In this document: piece after piece, positions 1 to 8,258 of the stretch
Position numbering within the stretch: position 1 is the first letter of the stretch
Layout of the letters: every line of letters begins with the position of its first letter
Source: Mariniflexile sp. AS56
GTDB lineage: Bacteria; Bacteroidota; Bacteroidia; Flavobacteriales; Flavobacteriaceae
DNA: 64,000 bases
NCBI RefSeq assembly: GCF_030552475.1
Contig: NZ_JAUPED010000004.1
Location: forward strand, 1 to 64,000
Direction of reading: 5' to 3'
Notes under the pieces: generated by a model
The model's database searches: none
What the model was told of the DNA's origin: nothing
The model's input: the letters and a program-made list of their open reading frames with translations, nothing else
Translations under genes and position numbers: made by a program

Positions 1-630
1 AGATGGCTTCGTACCTCGCCATGACGTTGTACATGAAGCATTACGTCATTGCGAAGGAGGCACGACTGAAGCAATCTGCTTATTTTGAGTTATGATTTTA
101 CTTGGAGCTAGACTTCATGAGATGGCTTCGTGCCTCGCCATGACGTTACACATGAAACTTTTCGTCATTGCTAAGGAGGCACGACTGAAGCAATCTCTTC
201 ATTTTGAGTTACAATTTTACTTGGAACTAAACTTCATGGGATGGCTTCGTACCTCGCCATGACGATGTACATGAACCGTTACGTCATTGCGAAGGAGGCA
301 CTACTGAAGCAATCTCTTCATTTTAAATTACAATTACACTTGGAACTAGACTTCATGAGATGGCTTTGTACCTCGCCATGACGTTACACATGAAGCTTTA
401 CGTCATTGCGAAGGAGGCACGACTGAAGCAATCTCTTCATTTTAAGTTACAATTATACTTGGAGCTAAACTTCATGAGATGGCTTCGTGCCTCGCCATGA
501 CGTTAAACATGAAGCATTACGTCATTGCGAAGGAGGCACGACTGAAGCAACCTCATTATTTTGAGTTACAATTACACTTGGAGCTAGATTTCATGAGATG
601 GCTTCGCACCTCGCCATGACGGTGCACAGC
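1..630. repeat. Left array of 119-bp tandem repeat (5 full units + partial)
   Basis: Five head-to-tail units begin at 1, 120, 239, 358 and 477, each exactly 119 bp, followed by a partial unit from 596 to about 630. Each unit has an arm A (agatggcttcgtacctcgcc, then atgacg), a variable loop of about 17 bp, a roughly complementary arm B (cgtcattgcgaaggaggcac, then gactgaagcaatct), and a conserved linker of about 42 bp ending in ttcatg. Arms A and B can fold into a long imperfect hairpin. Loop bases vary most between units; arms and linker are well conserved. The window starts inside the array, so its true left end is unknown. No open frame runs through it. Confidence 0.95.
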
Positions 631-682
631 AGGCTTTAGCCATCACGTCCCCTTAAACCTTTCATTTTTAAGATAAATCACA

Positions 683-690
683 TATATTCG
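683..690 (+). promoter_or_regulatory. Weak candidate -7 box before the sulfatase gene
   Basis: TATATTCG differs at one position from the Bacteroidota -7 consensus TAnnTTTG and lies 53 bp before the sulfatase start codon. No convincing -33 TTTG was seen. Tentative. Confidence 0.25.
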
Positions 691-743
691 AATGCTATTT
701 TAAAAAGCAACGCACCACCTGTGTGTAAAAACGAATTTTAAAG

Positions 744-2306
744 ATGACGCTTCCTATGAAACAAAGCCAAACACCCTTGAAACTTAGTTCCTTATGTATA
801 TGCCTATTTACAGTATTGCTAAGTTCCTTTGGGATGTATGCCCAATCAAACAAGCTCCCGAATATTATTTACCTAATGACGGACGACCAACGTTGGGACA
901 ATATGGGCTGTTATGGAAAACCTGAATTTAAAACTCATAATATCGACCAGTTAGCTGAGGAAGGCGTCATATTTGATAATGCGTTCTACGCTGTTTCTAT
1001 TTGTATGCCAAGTCGGGTATCTATCATGACTGGGCGTTATATTTCTAGCCACCGTGTTGGGTTTGCACCCCCAAATAACCACACACTTTCAAAAGCCGAT
1101 TTCACCAACAGTTACCCCTCAAAACTTAAGGAAGCTGGTTACCGTACTGGTTTTGTAGGCAAAATTGGTTTCGCTGTAACGGAAGATGCACTGCCCCCAA
1201 GTTCTCCAGATAATTACGATATGCAGCAACATTATGCAGATGCTTTCGACTTTTTTGTTGGCGATGGCACCCATATAGGTGGCGGCTTAAAAATATGGCC
1301 CGCTGATGATGCTGCTTTAAAAAACATATACCACGCCGATAGACCTGCAAACGAGCGTACTTTAAAAACTGGCGATGCGATGCTGCGCTTTATAGACACC
1401 CAACCGAAAGACCAACCATTTTGTTTATCTGTGAGCTTTTTAGCGGTGAAACACGATAGAGATTCCGATGTGTACCCACCGCATTTAGAACTATTTAAGG
1501 ATTATAAATTTCCGGTGCCAGCCAATTGGGTAAATGGTGCGAACCATAAATTACCGAAAGTAGTTAAAGAAAATTGGCGTGGTGTACCGTTGCACTTAAA
1601 ACGATCGTCTACCCCTGCTATGTACCAAAGGCTTGTTCGTCGTTTTGCGGCGCAAGGCTATACTGTAGACCAACAGGTTGGACACCTTATGAAAAAACTG
1701 AAAGAAACCGGGTTACTGGATAACACGATTATTATATATACTAGTGATAACGGGCGTTTTCAAGGATCGCAAGGACTTTTTGACAAGGCACTACTTTATG
1801 AAGAATCTGTAAAACAACCGCTTATTGTTTTTGATGGTAGAGCCGCAGCTTCTGAACGTAAACGTCGGGAAAAGGCATTAATATCATCGGTTGATATCGC
1901 TCCTACCATATTATCACTAGCAGGTTTAGAGCCTGCACCGAGTATGCAAGGGCATGATTTTAGTGGTATTTTAAATAAAACACAAGCGCTTTCCTCTTGG
2001 CAAGATGCTGTTTATATGGAGAATCTCTTCCTTGTTTCGATGTACCAAGTGCGAAATGCTAAAAATGTAGAAGCATTAAATGAAAAGGAAGTAGCAGAAA
2101 ATAAATCGTACCGCTGCCGAGGCGTGCGCACAGACCGTTGGAAGTATTTTGTTTACTATGAACATAACCCGAAACTTGAGGAGTTATACGATTTGGACAC
2201 AGACCCAAACGAACAACATAATTTGGCTGCTAACCCAGAGTTTGCTGATGTGCTAACAGGGTTACGTGCACGCACTGAGGCATTTTACTTGAAAGCGATT
2301 GAGTGA
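744..2306 (+). CDS. S1-family (formylglycine) sulfatase, exported
   Basis: Predicted hydrolase of sulfate esters, probably on a sulfated glycan or small sulfated sugar; the substrate cannot be told from sequence. A hydrophobic signal segment (about residues 13-33, ending near YAQS) implies export. The mature part opens with NIIYLMTDDQR (metal-binding Asp47/Asp48). The sulfatase signature CMPSR follows at Cys87-Arg91, with Cys87 the residue matured to formylglycine. The chain ends with the usual YDLDTDPNEQHNL tail. At 520 aa the length is normal. A second Met at residue 5 could also be the start. The gene stands alone between two arrays of the same 119-bp repeat, and its stop codon lies 6 bp before the right array. 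Confidence 0.9.
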   Translation: MTLPMKQSQTPLKLSSLCICLFTVLLSSFGMYAQSNKLPNIIYLMTDDQRWDNMGCYGKPEFKTHNIDQLAEEGVIFDNAFYAVSICMPSRVSIMTGRYISSHRVGFAPPNNHTLSKADFTNSYPSKLKEAGYRTGFVGKIGFAVTEDALPPSSPDNYDMQQHYADAFDFFVGDGTHIGGGLKIWPADDAALKNIYHADRPANERTLKTGDAMLRFIDTQPKDQPFCLSVSFLAVKHDRDSDVYPPHLELFKDYKFPVPANWVNGANHKLPKVVKENWRGVPLHLKRSSTPAMYQRLVRRFAAQGYTVDQQVGHLMKKLKETGLLDNTIIIYTSDNGRFQGSQGLFDKALLYEESVKQPLIVFDGRAAASERKRREKALISSVDIAPTILSLAGLEPAPSMQGHDFSGILNKTQALSSWQDAVYMENLFLVSMYQVRNAKNVEALNEKEVAENKSYRCRGVRTDRWKYFVYYEHNPKLEELYDLDTDPNEQHNLAANPEFADVLTGLRARTEAFYLKAIE

Positions 2307-2312
2307 TTCATG

Positions 2313-2870
2313 AGATGGCTTCGTACCTCGCCATGACGGTACACATGAAGCATTACGTCATTGTGAAGGAGGCACGACTGAAGCAATCTCTTCATTTTAA
2401 ATTACAATTTTACTTGGAGCTAGATTTCATGAGATGGCTTCGTACCTCGCCATGACGGTAAACATGAAACCTTACGTCATTGCGAAGGAGGCACGACTGA
2501 AGCAATCTCTTCATTTTGAGTTACAATTATACTTGGAACTAAACTTCATGAGATGGCTTCGTACCTCGCCATGACGTTACACATGATGCATTACGTCATT
2601 GCGAAGGAGGCACGACTGAAGCAATCTCTTCATTTTGAGTTACAATTATACTTGGAGCTAAACTTCATGGGATGGCTTCGTACCTCGCCATGACGTGACA
2701 CATGAACCGTTACGTCATGGCGAAGGAGGCACGACTGAAGCAATCTCTTCATTTTGAGTTATGATTTTACTTGGAGCTAGACTTCATGAGATGGCTTCGT
2801 ACCTCGCCATGACGGTGCAACCTCCCCATGACGGTACACAGCATGAGATAACCTCGCTATTCTAGCTATG
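2313..2870. repeat. Right array of the 119-bp tandem repeat (4 full units + degenerate tail)
   Basis: Units begin at 2313, 2432, 2551 and 2670, again with a period of exactly 119 bp and the same polarity as the left array. A partial unit starts at 2789 and decays into scrambled pieces (repeated ccatgacggt, and gagataacctcgc near 2845) by about 2870. Arms and linker match the left array. Together with the left array this makes nine full copies. The array begins directly after the sulfatase stop codon. Confidence 0.94.
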
Positions 2871-2889
2871 ACGGGAACTTTTTGAGTAG

Positions 2890-2990
2890 ACCGCGTTAGG
2901 GATAGAAACGAAAAGCCCACAGTGCCCCCGAGGTATCGGGGGCACGAGGACTTGTAGTGGATAGCCCGACCCTTGGGTAACGCCCAAAGA
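2890..2990. repeat. Dispersed structured intergenic element, copy 1
   Basis: This stretch starts ccgcgttaggga and ends aacgcccaaaga. It matches 24936-25027 along its length: shared blocks are gcgttagggat, gaaaagcccacag, gaggactt, agcccgaccctt and aacgcccaaaga. Copy 1 carries an extra perfect hairpin at 2923-2944 (TGCCCCCGA, loop GGTA, TCGGGGGCA). It lies 40 bp beyond the stop codon of the GH63-like gene, which is read on the minus strand. I recall similar elements being common between genes in Flavobacteriaceae, but I have not checked this. Confidence 0.8.
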
Positions 2991-3030
2991 CCAACTATTA
3001 ATATGTGTACTATTCTTGCTTTCGCAGGAA

Positions 3031-5652
3031 TTAATCGGCGTCCATTTCCATGATTAAGTTGGCTATTAAAGCGGTCCACCCTGTTTGGTGAGATGCTCCT
3101 AAACCTTTTCCGTTGTCGCCATCGAAAAACTCGTAAAACAGATGTAAATCTTTAAAATGTTCGTCTTTTTCAAACTCCTTACCATCACTATCTGAATGGT
3201 ATTGGAACCTACCTTCGCTATTAGGTTCAAACAGTTTTACTAAACGTTTTGTAAGCGCGTTGGCTATTTCTTTCAGGTTTAATTTATTACCAGATCCTGT
3301 TGGGAATTCGTATTGATACGTTGGCCCGTAAAAGGTGTAATACTTACGTAACGACTGGATGATCATGTAATTTAATGGCATCCAAATAGGTCCGCGCCAG
3401 TTCGAGTTACCTCCAAACATGTTGGAACGACTCTCGCCTGGTTCGTACTGAATTTGGTGATGCCCGTGATGTTCGAACACAAATGGGTGTGCTTCATGAT
3501 ACTTAGAAAGTGAACGAATACCGAATTCTGATAGGAACTCGTTTTCATCTAACAAACGCTTTAGTAAATGCTCTAACCTAAACCCGCGCATGATGGCGAA
3601 TAGGTAATTCCCTTCGGAATTGGTTTCGTCTAGATTGGTGATTAAGGATGCTAAATCTGGACGGGTTCGCATAATTTCGTTGGCTCTAAACCTGAAATCT
3701 TTAAGCTCTTCGAACAAATCTTTATGCATAATCTCGACCGCAAACATAGGTATAACCCCTACTAGCGAACGTACTTTTAAACGACTGGTGCTACCATTCG
3801 CCATTTCTACCACATCGTAATAGAAATTATCTTCTTCATCCCACAGGGAAATATCTTTTTTACCAATGTGATGCATCGCCCAAGCGATATTCAAGAAATG
3901 CCTGAAAAACTTCGCTGCCGATTCTTCGTATATTTTATTAGTTTTTGAAAGTTCTAGAGACATGCGTAGCATATTAAGCGTAAACATGGCCATCCAACTG
4001 GTCGCATCGGCTTGCTGCATTCTGGTAATTCCAGGCGGCATGTGGTTACGATCGAACACCCCAATATTATCTAAACCTAAAAAGCCACCTTCAAATAAAT
4101 CGGTACCACTTTTATCTTTTTGGTTTACCCACCATGTGAAATTGATGAGTAGTTTTTGGAAGGCTTTTTCTAAAAATTCTGTATCTCCTCTACCTGTGTA
4201 ATTTTTATCTTTTTCATACACATTCCAAACCGCATAAGAATGTACTGGCGGATTTACATCACTAAAATTCCATTCGTACGCCGGAATTTGCCCGTTGGGA
4301 TGCATGTAATTTTCTTTAAGCACTAAAAGCAACTGTTCTTTAGCGAAAAAAGGATCTATTTCTACGAAAGACGCCATATGGAAAGCCAAATCCCAGGCTG
4401 CATACCAGGGGTATTCCCATTTATCGGGCATGGAAATAACATGCCTGTTGGTAAGGTGTTGCCAACTGTTGTTTCGCATGTTTGCTCTTTCGGGTTTTCC
4501 CTCGCCCGGGCCACCAAACAGCCATTTAAATACATCGTTATAATAGAATTGCTTAGTCCATAATAAACCAGAAAAAGCACTTCTTGCGATGGCTTGATGG
4601 GTTTCTGGAATATCTGACTTTATAGTTTCGGTGTAAAATTCTTCACATTCGGTAATACGATTGTGGAAAATAGCATCGAAATCGCCCCAAGGGTCTTTTA
4701 CTTTCTTTTTACTTAAACGTACTTTGATGGTTTTCTCTTCGCCTGCTTTTAAATTTAGCTGATGCCAAACGGCAAATTTAGAACCTACTTTTTCTGGGTT
4801 AACGGTCGCTTCTCCATTTACAACATGGTCGTTAATACCATCTTTTACATAGGGAACATCGTTTTCAAAATTATAAATACGTTTGTTATTGGTTTCATTA
4901 TCACAAAATAACTGTTCGCCATCTTCATGATAGAAATGATACTTCCCGTTTCTAATACTTTTAGATTGTACGCTGTTATCGGACATCGTTTTCACGCTAG
5001 GGCGTTCGTAACGGTTGTTGTGTTTCCAGAAATTACGGAACCACAGGTGTGGTAACACGTGAATATCAGCCGCTTTGCTGCCTCTATTCACCACGGTAAC
5101 CTTCATAAGAACATCATCGACACCTGCTTTGGCATATTCAATATAACAATCGAAATACGCACTGTCTTTAAAAGCACCAGTATCTAATATTTCGTATTCT
5201 GGTTCATGACGGCTTCTTTGATTGCCAGTTACTAAATCGCCATAAGGAAATTCGCAATGTGGGTATTTATAAAGATATTTTGAATATGAGTGTGTTGGTG
5301 AAGATACTTGATGAAAATAAAGTTCTTTCACATCTTCCCCGTGGTTTCCTTGGTTGTTGGTAAGCCCGAACAAACGTTCTTTTAAAATAGGATCGTTCCC
5401 GTTCCAAAATGCGGGTGCTAAACACAAGATTTCTCTGGAATCGCAAAAACCACCAATACCCTCTTCTCCCCAACGGTAGGCATTACTACGTGCTTTTTCA
5501 TGATCGATAAATTCCCAGGCTTCACCATGGTCGCTATAATCTTCTCGCACTGTTCCCCATTGTCTCTCTGCTAAATAAGGCCCCCATTTTTTCCAATTTT
5601 TATAATTGTTGGGTACTTTTAATCGTTCTGCTTCTGGACCTTTTTGAATCAT
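3031..5652 (-). CDS. GH63-like (MGH1-type) glucosidase, cytoplasmic
   Basis: Large (alpha/alpha)6-barrel glycosidase of the bacterial GH63-like 'glucosidase' group, which is about 880 aa long. Family hallmarks are the N-terminal KKWGPYLAERQWGTVREDYS block, the barrel motif WEYPWYAAWDLAFH (with an acidic residue at about 421 from the chosen start), SNWRGPIWMPLNYM and the late HQTGWTALIANLI. No signal peptide, so it is probably cytoplasmic. I chose the ATG at 5652 (MIQKGPEAER) because the family's conserved block begins shortly after it; an upstream ATG at 5697 would add 15 residues of poor character. The substrate is unknown. It stands outside the starch locus and has no obvious partner. Confidence 0.8.
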   Translation of the reverse strand: MIQKGPEAERLKVPNNYKNWKKWGPYLAERQWGTVREDYSDHGEAWEFIDHEKARSNAYRWGEEGIGGFCDSREILCLAPAFWNGNDPILKERLFGLTNNQGNHGEDVKELYFHQVSSPTHSYSKYLYKYPHCEFPYGDLVTGNQRSRHEPEYEILDTGAFKDSAYFDCYIEYAKAGVDDVLMKVTVVNRGSKAADIHVLPHLWFRNFWKHNNRYERPSVKTMSDNSVQSKSIRNGKYHFYHEDGEQLFCDNETNNKRIYNFENDVPYVKDGINDHVVNGEATVNPEKVGSKFAVWHQLNLKAGEEKTIKVRLSKKKVKDPWGDFDAIFHNRITECEEFYTETIKSDIPETHQAIARSAFSGLLWTKQFYYNDVFKWLFGGPGEGKPERANMRNNSWQHLTNRHVISMPDKWEYPWYAAWDLAFHMASFVEIDPFFAKEQLLLVLKENYMHPNGQIPAYEWNFSDVNPPVHSYAVWNVYEKDKNYTGRGDTEFLEKAFQKLLINFTWWVNQKDKSGTDLFEGGFLGLDNIGVFDRNHMPPGITRMQQADATSWMAMFTLNMLRMSLELSKTNKIYEESAAKFFRHFLNIAWAMHHIGKKDISLWDEEDNFYYDVVEMANGSTSRLKVRSLVGVIPMFAVEIMHKDLFEELKDFRFRANEIMRTRPDLASLITNLDETNSEGNYLFAIMRGFRLEHLLKRLLDENEFLSEFGIRSLSKYHEAHPFVFEHHGHHQIQYEPGESRSNMFGGNSNWRGPIWMPLNYMIIQSLRKYYTFYGPTYQYEFPTGSGNKLNLKEIANALTKRLVKLFEPNSEGRFQYHSDSDGKEFEKDEHFKDLHLFYEFFDGDNGKGLGASHQTGWTALIANLIMEMDAD

Positions 5653-5935
5653 ATATTTAAGGTATAAGTTTTGTGTAAAATAAGAATGAAAAGCCAAGAA
5701 TCGGTTTCAAAAATCAATAGAACTATTGACATCAAACCGTTGGTTTCTAACAGGCTTTAAAATAAAATTAAGGCTTTTTTCTTGAAATTGTTAACCCCAT
5801 AAAAAGTATTGCCTAATTGCTGTTTTTATTCGGATTCTTTTAACTTCTCGTAAAAAAATAGCCGATTCATTAGCGAACCCACACTCTAAGAAAGCGTATT
5901 AAGGTGCTAAACAAAAAAGCAGAAAGGCATTTGTA

Positions 5936-6733
5936 TTACCACTCACGCAGTTTATTCAAGGCTTCTTGCGCTTCCAAATCTTTTCGAGAAATCACTTTTA
6001 AAAAGGATGGATGTTGCTCGATAGCATATTCTATGCGTTTTACAATATCGTTTGTAGATTCATTCTCATAATCAATCACCAAGGGTTCTTTTATTTCCAT
6101 GGTTTGAAGAATGTTTTTCTTTTTAATACGTAAGCCTTTTTTATCAAACGAGCGTCTAAACCCATCTATAACAATAGGCACAACCACTGGTTGGTAACGT
6201 TTAATAATATAAGCTGTTCCTTTTCTGATAGGTTTAAAAGGGGTGGTGGTTCCTTGCGGAAAGGTAATCACCCAACCATCATCTAAAGCCTTACCAATGC
6301 TAGAAATATCACTCATTTTTACTTGGCGATTTACATCTTGCCCTTCGGCTCTCCAAGTACGTTCGATGCTTATAGACCCCATATAAGCCAATATTTTAGG
6401 TAACAAACCTGCTTTCATGGTTTCTTTGGCTGCTACATAGTAGATATTTAATTTCGGGTTCCATATATATCCTACATTTTTAATAGAATCTGTTCTACCA
6501 CTTAAACTGGCGTTAAACACATGGAACATCGCTACCACATCGGCAAAATAAGTTTGGTGGTTTGATATGAATAATACGTTGGTATCAGGAAGGTTTTTAA
6601 GAACTTCAGAGCCTTCTATTTGCAACTCATTAAAGCCGCGAAAGCGTCTGTGAGTTAATGCTCCAAAAATTCTGATGAGCCACTTTTTTAAAAATAGTAT
6701 ATGCCCAAATGGATTTCTTTTAAATAATCCCAT
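5936..6733 (-). CDS. 1-acyl-sn-glycerol-3-phosphate acyltransferase-like (PlsC family)
   Basis: Membrane-associated phospholipid or lipid acyltransferase. The acyltransferase block is visible as SNHQTYFADV (residues about 56-65) and FPQGTTTPF, equivalents of the family's NHX4D and FPEGTR motifs. Here the Asp sits one position later than the usual HX4D spacing, and Glu of FPEGTR is replaced by Gln. Both variants leave activity plausible but unproven. It lies 50 bp downstream of the NUDIX gene in the same direction, so the two are probably cotranscribed. Alternative: a related acyltransferase acting on ornithine or glycine lipids. Confidence 0.75.
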   Translation of the reverse strand: MGLFKRNPFGHILFLKKWLIRIFGALTHRRFRGFNELQIEGSEVLKNLPDTNVLFISNHQTYFADVVAMFHVFNASLSGRTDSIKNVGYIWNPKLNIYYVAAKETMKAGLLPKILAYMGSISIERTWRAEGQDVNRQVKMSDISSIGKALDDGWVITFPQGTTTPFKPIRKGTAYIIKRYQPVVVPIVIDGFRRSFDKKGLRIKKKNILQTMEIKEPLVIDYENESTNDIVKRIEYAIEQHPSFLKVISRKDLEAQEALNKLREW

Positions 6734-6783
6734 AAATCACACGTCAAATTGGTTAGTGACTACAAATGTAATAAATCTATAAA

Positions 6784-7425
6784 CTACATGAGTTGTTTTA
6801 GTAAGTCTTTAATCTCACTTAACATCATTGCTGTGGCTCCCCAAACCACATAATTATTAAGTCGAAATGCAGGAACCTCAACTTCAACACTATACGATGT
6901 TTTTACGGTTTCACTAATTATACTCGCATCGTCTAAAAAATGACTCAAAGCGACCTCAATAACAGCTTCAACTTCATCATCTTGCTTCAAAAACCGGGGT
7001 GTTTCATTCGAAATACCTACAAATGGATGCACATAAAAGTTACTTGGCGGAATATACACTTCCGTTAAAGCCTTGACTACTTGCATCTGTTTTATGGGCA
7101 CTCCCACTTCTTCAAAGGTTTCTCTTAGGGCTGCTGCTTCTAGTGAAGCATCATCCGGTTCTAATTTTCCGCCAGGAAACCCCACTTGTGCAGAGTGTAC
7201 GCCTTTATAGGTTTTCCTCAAAATTAAAACCAAGTAGGTTTCTTGTTCGGCGTTGGGGTAAAATAAAGCCAAAACCCCTGCCCTTTTCGCCTTTTTTATG
7301 GCATGTTCCTGCTGCTTTAACAGTTCTTGCCTAAAAGGTGGTACCATTTTAAACTGCGATGCTTGGGCTGGTAGCGGTATATTTTTTATTTTTGAGATTG
7401 CTAATGAAAAATCATCAAAATTCAT
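6784..7425 (-). CDS. NUDIX hydrolase, CoA pyrophosphatase-like (NudL/YeaB type)
   Basis: Predicted to cleave CoA or a related nucleoside diphosphate derivative. The CoA-pyrophosphatase signature precedes and overlaps the Nudix box: LRKTYKGVHSAQVGFPGGK, then LEPDDASLEAAALRETFEEV with the key REx2EE residues at about 122-127. Length (213 aa) is normal for the family. Its ATG lies only 3 bp from the ATG of the divergent cyclophilin gene, so its promoter must lie inside that neighbour's coding sequence. The acyltransferase follows 50 bp downstream. Confidence 0.88.
   Translation of the reverse strand: MNFDDFSLAISKIKNIPLPAQASQFKMVPPFRQELLKQQEHAIKKAKRAGVLALFYPNAEQETYLVLILRKTYKGVHSAQVGFPGGKLEPDDASLEAAALRETFEEVGVPIKQMQVVKALTEVYIPPSNFYVHPFVGISNETPRFLKQDDEVEAVIEVALSHFLDDASIISETVKTSYSVEVEVPAFRLNNYVVWGATAMMLSEIKDLLKQLM
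7387..7394 (+). promoter_or_regulatory. -7 box of the cyclophilin gene, inside the NUDIX coding sequence
   Basis: TATTTTTG fits the Bacteroidota TAnnTTTG box and lies 34 bp before the cyclophilin start codon, giving a plausible leader of about 30 nt. It lies within the first codons of the divergent NUDIX gene. AT-rich context makes a chance match possible. Confidence 0.4.
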
Positions 7426-7428
7426 TCT

Positions 7429-8142
7429 ATGAGACTTGTATTACTATTATTTGTTTTCGTTCTTTTTCTAAATTGTGAAGATAAGAAAAGTAAAAAGAAA
7501 ATAAATCTTGAAAAAGACCTACCAACCGTTGTGAAGGAAGAAGGACTCACGGGCGATGAAGACACCAGTGATGTTGCAGATAGGCCCTTCCCGAAGCTGA
7601 GCTCTAAAAATGCCATGGAGTTTTTTTTACAGTACGACAAAGTACACAAAGAGAACAAAGTACGTTTAACAACCGACTTTGGCATTATCGATATTCTGCT
7701 GTTTGAAGATACTAAGTTTCACCGTTCAAACTTCATCTTTTTAACCAAACAAAAATACTTTAACGGCACCCAATTTTACAGAGTGATTAATAATTTTATG
7801 GTACAAGCTGGAAATAGCGATGATAAAAAAACCGCCAACAAACGTAATTATATAGGCAAGTATTTGTTGCCTCCCGATACAAAACGTGGGTATAAACACG
7901 ACCGCGGTGTGGTTTCTATGCCTAGTAGTGAAATTGATAACCCCCACAAACTCGCATCACCTTATGAGTTTTTTATTGTACAACAACACGGTGGCTCTCA
8001 CTTTTTAGATGGTGATTATACTATTTTTGGAAAAGTAACCCGAGGTATGGATGTTGTTGATAAAATTGCAGCAGTTGAAAGTGATGATGGCGATTGGCCC
8101 CAACGTAATATTTACATTAGAAAGGTGGAAATTATTAATTAA
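7429..8142 (+). CDS. Cyclophilin-type peptidyl-prolyl isomerase lipoprotein
   Basis: Predicted periplasmic prolyl isomerase that helps fold exported proteins. The N-terminus MRLVLLLFVFVLFLNC is a lipoprotein signal with the lipidated Cys at residue 16, followed by a highly charged linker. The cyclophilin domain (about residues 80-235) shows FHRSNFIFLTKQKYFNGTQF, a GVVSMP motif and a late DYTIFGKVTRGMDVVDKI block. Length and layout match flavobacterial lipoprotein cyclophilins. The start codon is 3 bp from that of the divergent NUDIX gene. Confidence 0.87.
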   Translation: MRLVLLLFVFVLFLNCEDKKSKKKINLEKDLPTVVKEEGLTGDEDTSDVADRPFPKLSSKNAMEFFLQYDKVHKENKVRLTTDFGIIDILLFEDTKFHRSNFIFLTKQKYFNGTQFYRVINNFMVQAGNSDDKKTANKRNYIGKYLLPPDTKRGYKHDRGVVSMPSSEIDNPHKLASPYEFFIVQQHGGSHFLDGDYTIFGKVTRGMDVVDKIAAVESDDGDWPQRNIYIRKVEIIN

Positions 8143-8146
8143 TCTA

Positions 8147-8198
8147 GACTGAAGACTGAAGACTGAAGACTGAAGACTGAAGACTGAAGACTGAAGAC
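8147..8198. repeat. Heptanucleotide microsatellite (gactgaa)x7
   Basis: Seven perfect consecutive copies of gactgaa plus a trailing gac, starting 4 bp after the cyclophilin stop codon. A 7-bp unit is not a coding triplet multiple. The word gactgaa also occurs inside arm B of the 119-bp repeat, possibly by chance. It could act as a slippage site downstream of the gene; it is not within any frame. Confidence 0.95.
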
Positions 8199-8258
8199 AA
8201 AACTAAAAATTCACTCTATCATTTCTAAACAATCTCACCCATCTAACTTTCTACCTCA

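Noticed and set aside
1-630. CRISPR array
   Set aside because: The 119-bp units have no unique spacers of 25-50 bp, the linker is itself conserved, and no cas gene is near. It is a plain tandem repeat.
2890-2990. rRNA or tRNA fragment
   Set aside because: The conserved blocks resemble structural RNA but do not match any tRNA cloverleaf or known rRNA core that I recognise.
2777-3079. Minus-strand 100-codon frame through the right array tail
   Set aside because: It runs through repeat and palindrome sequence and overlaps the GH63-like stop. No homology or protein character; coding by chance.
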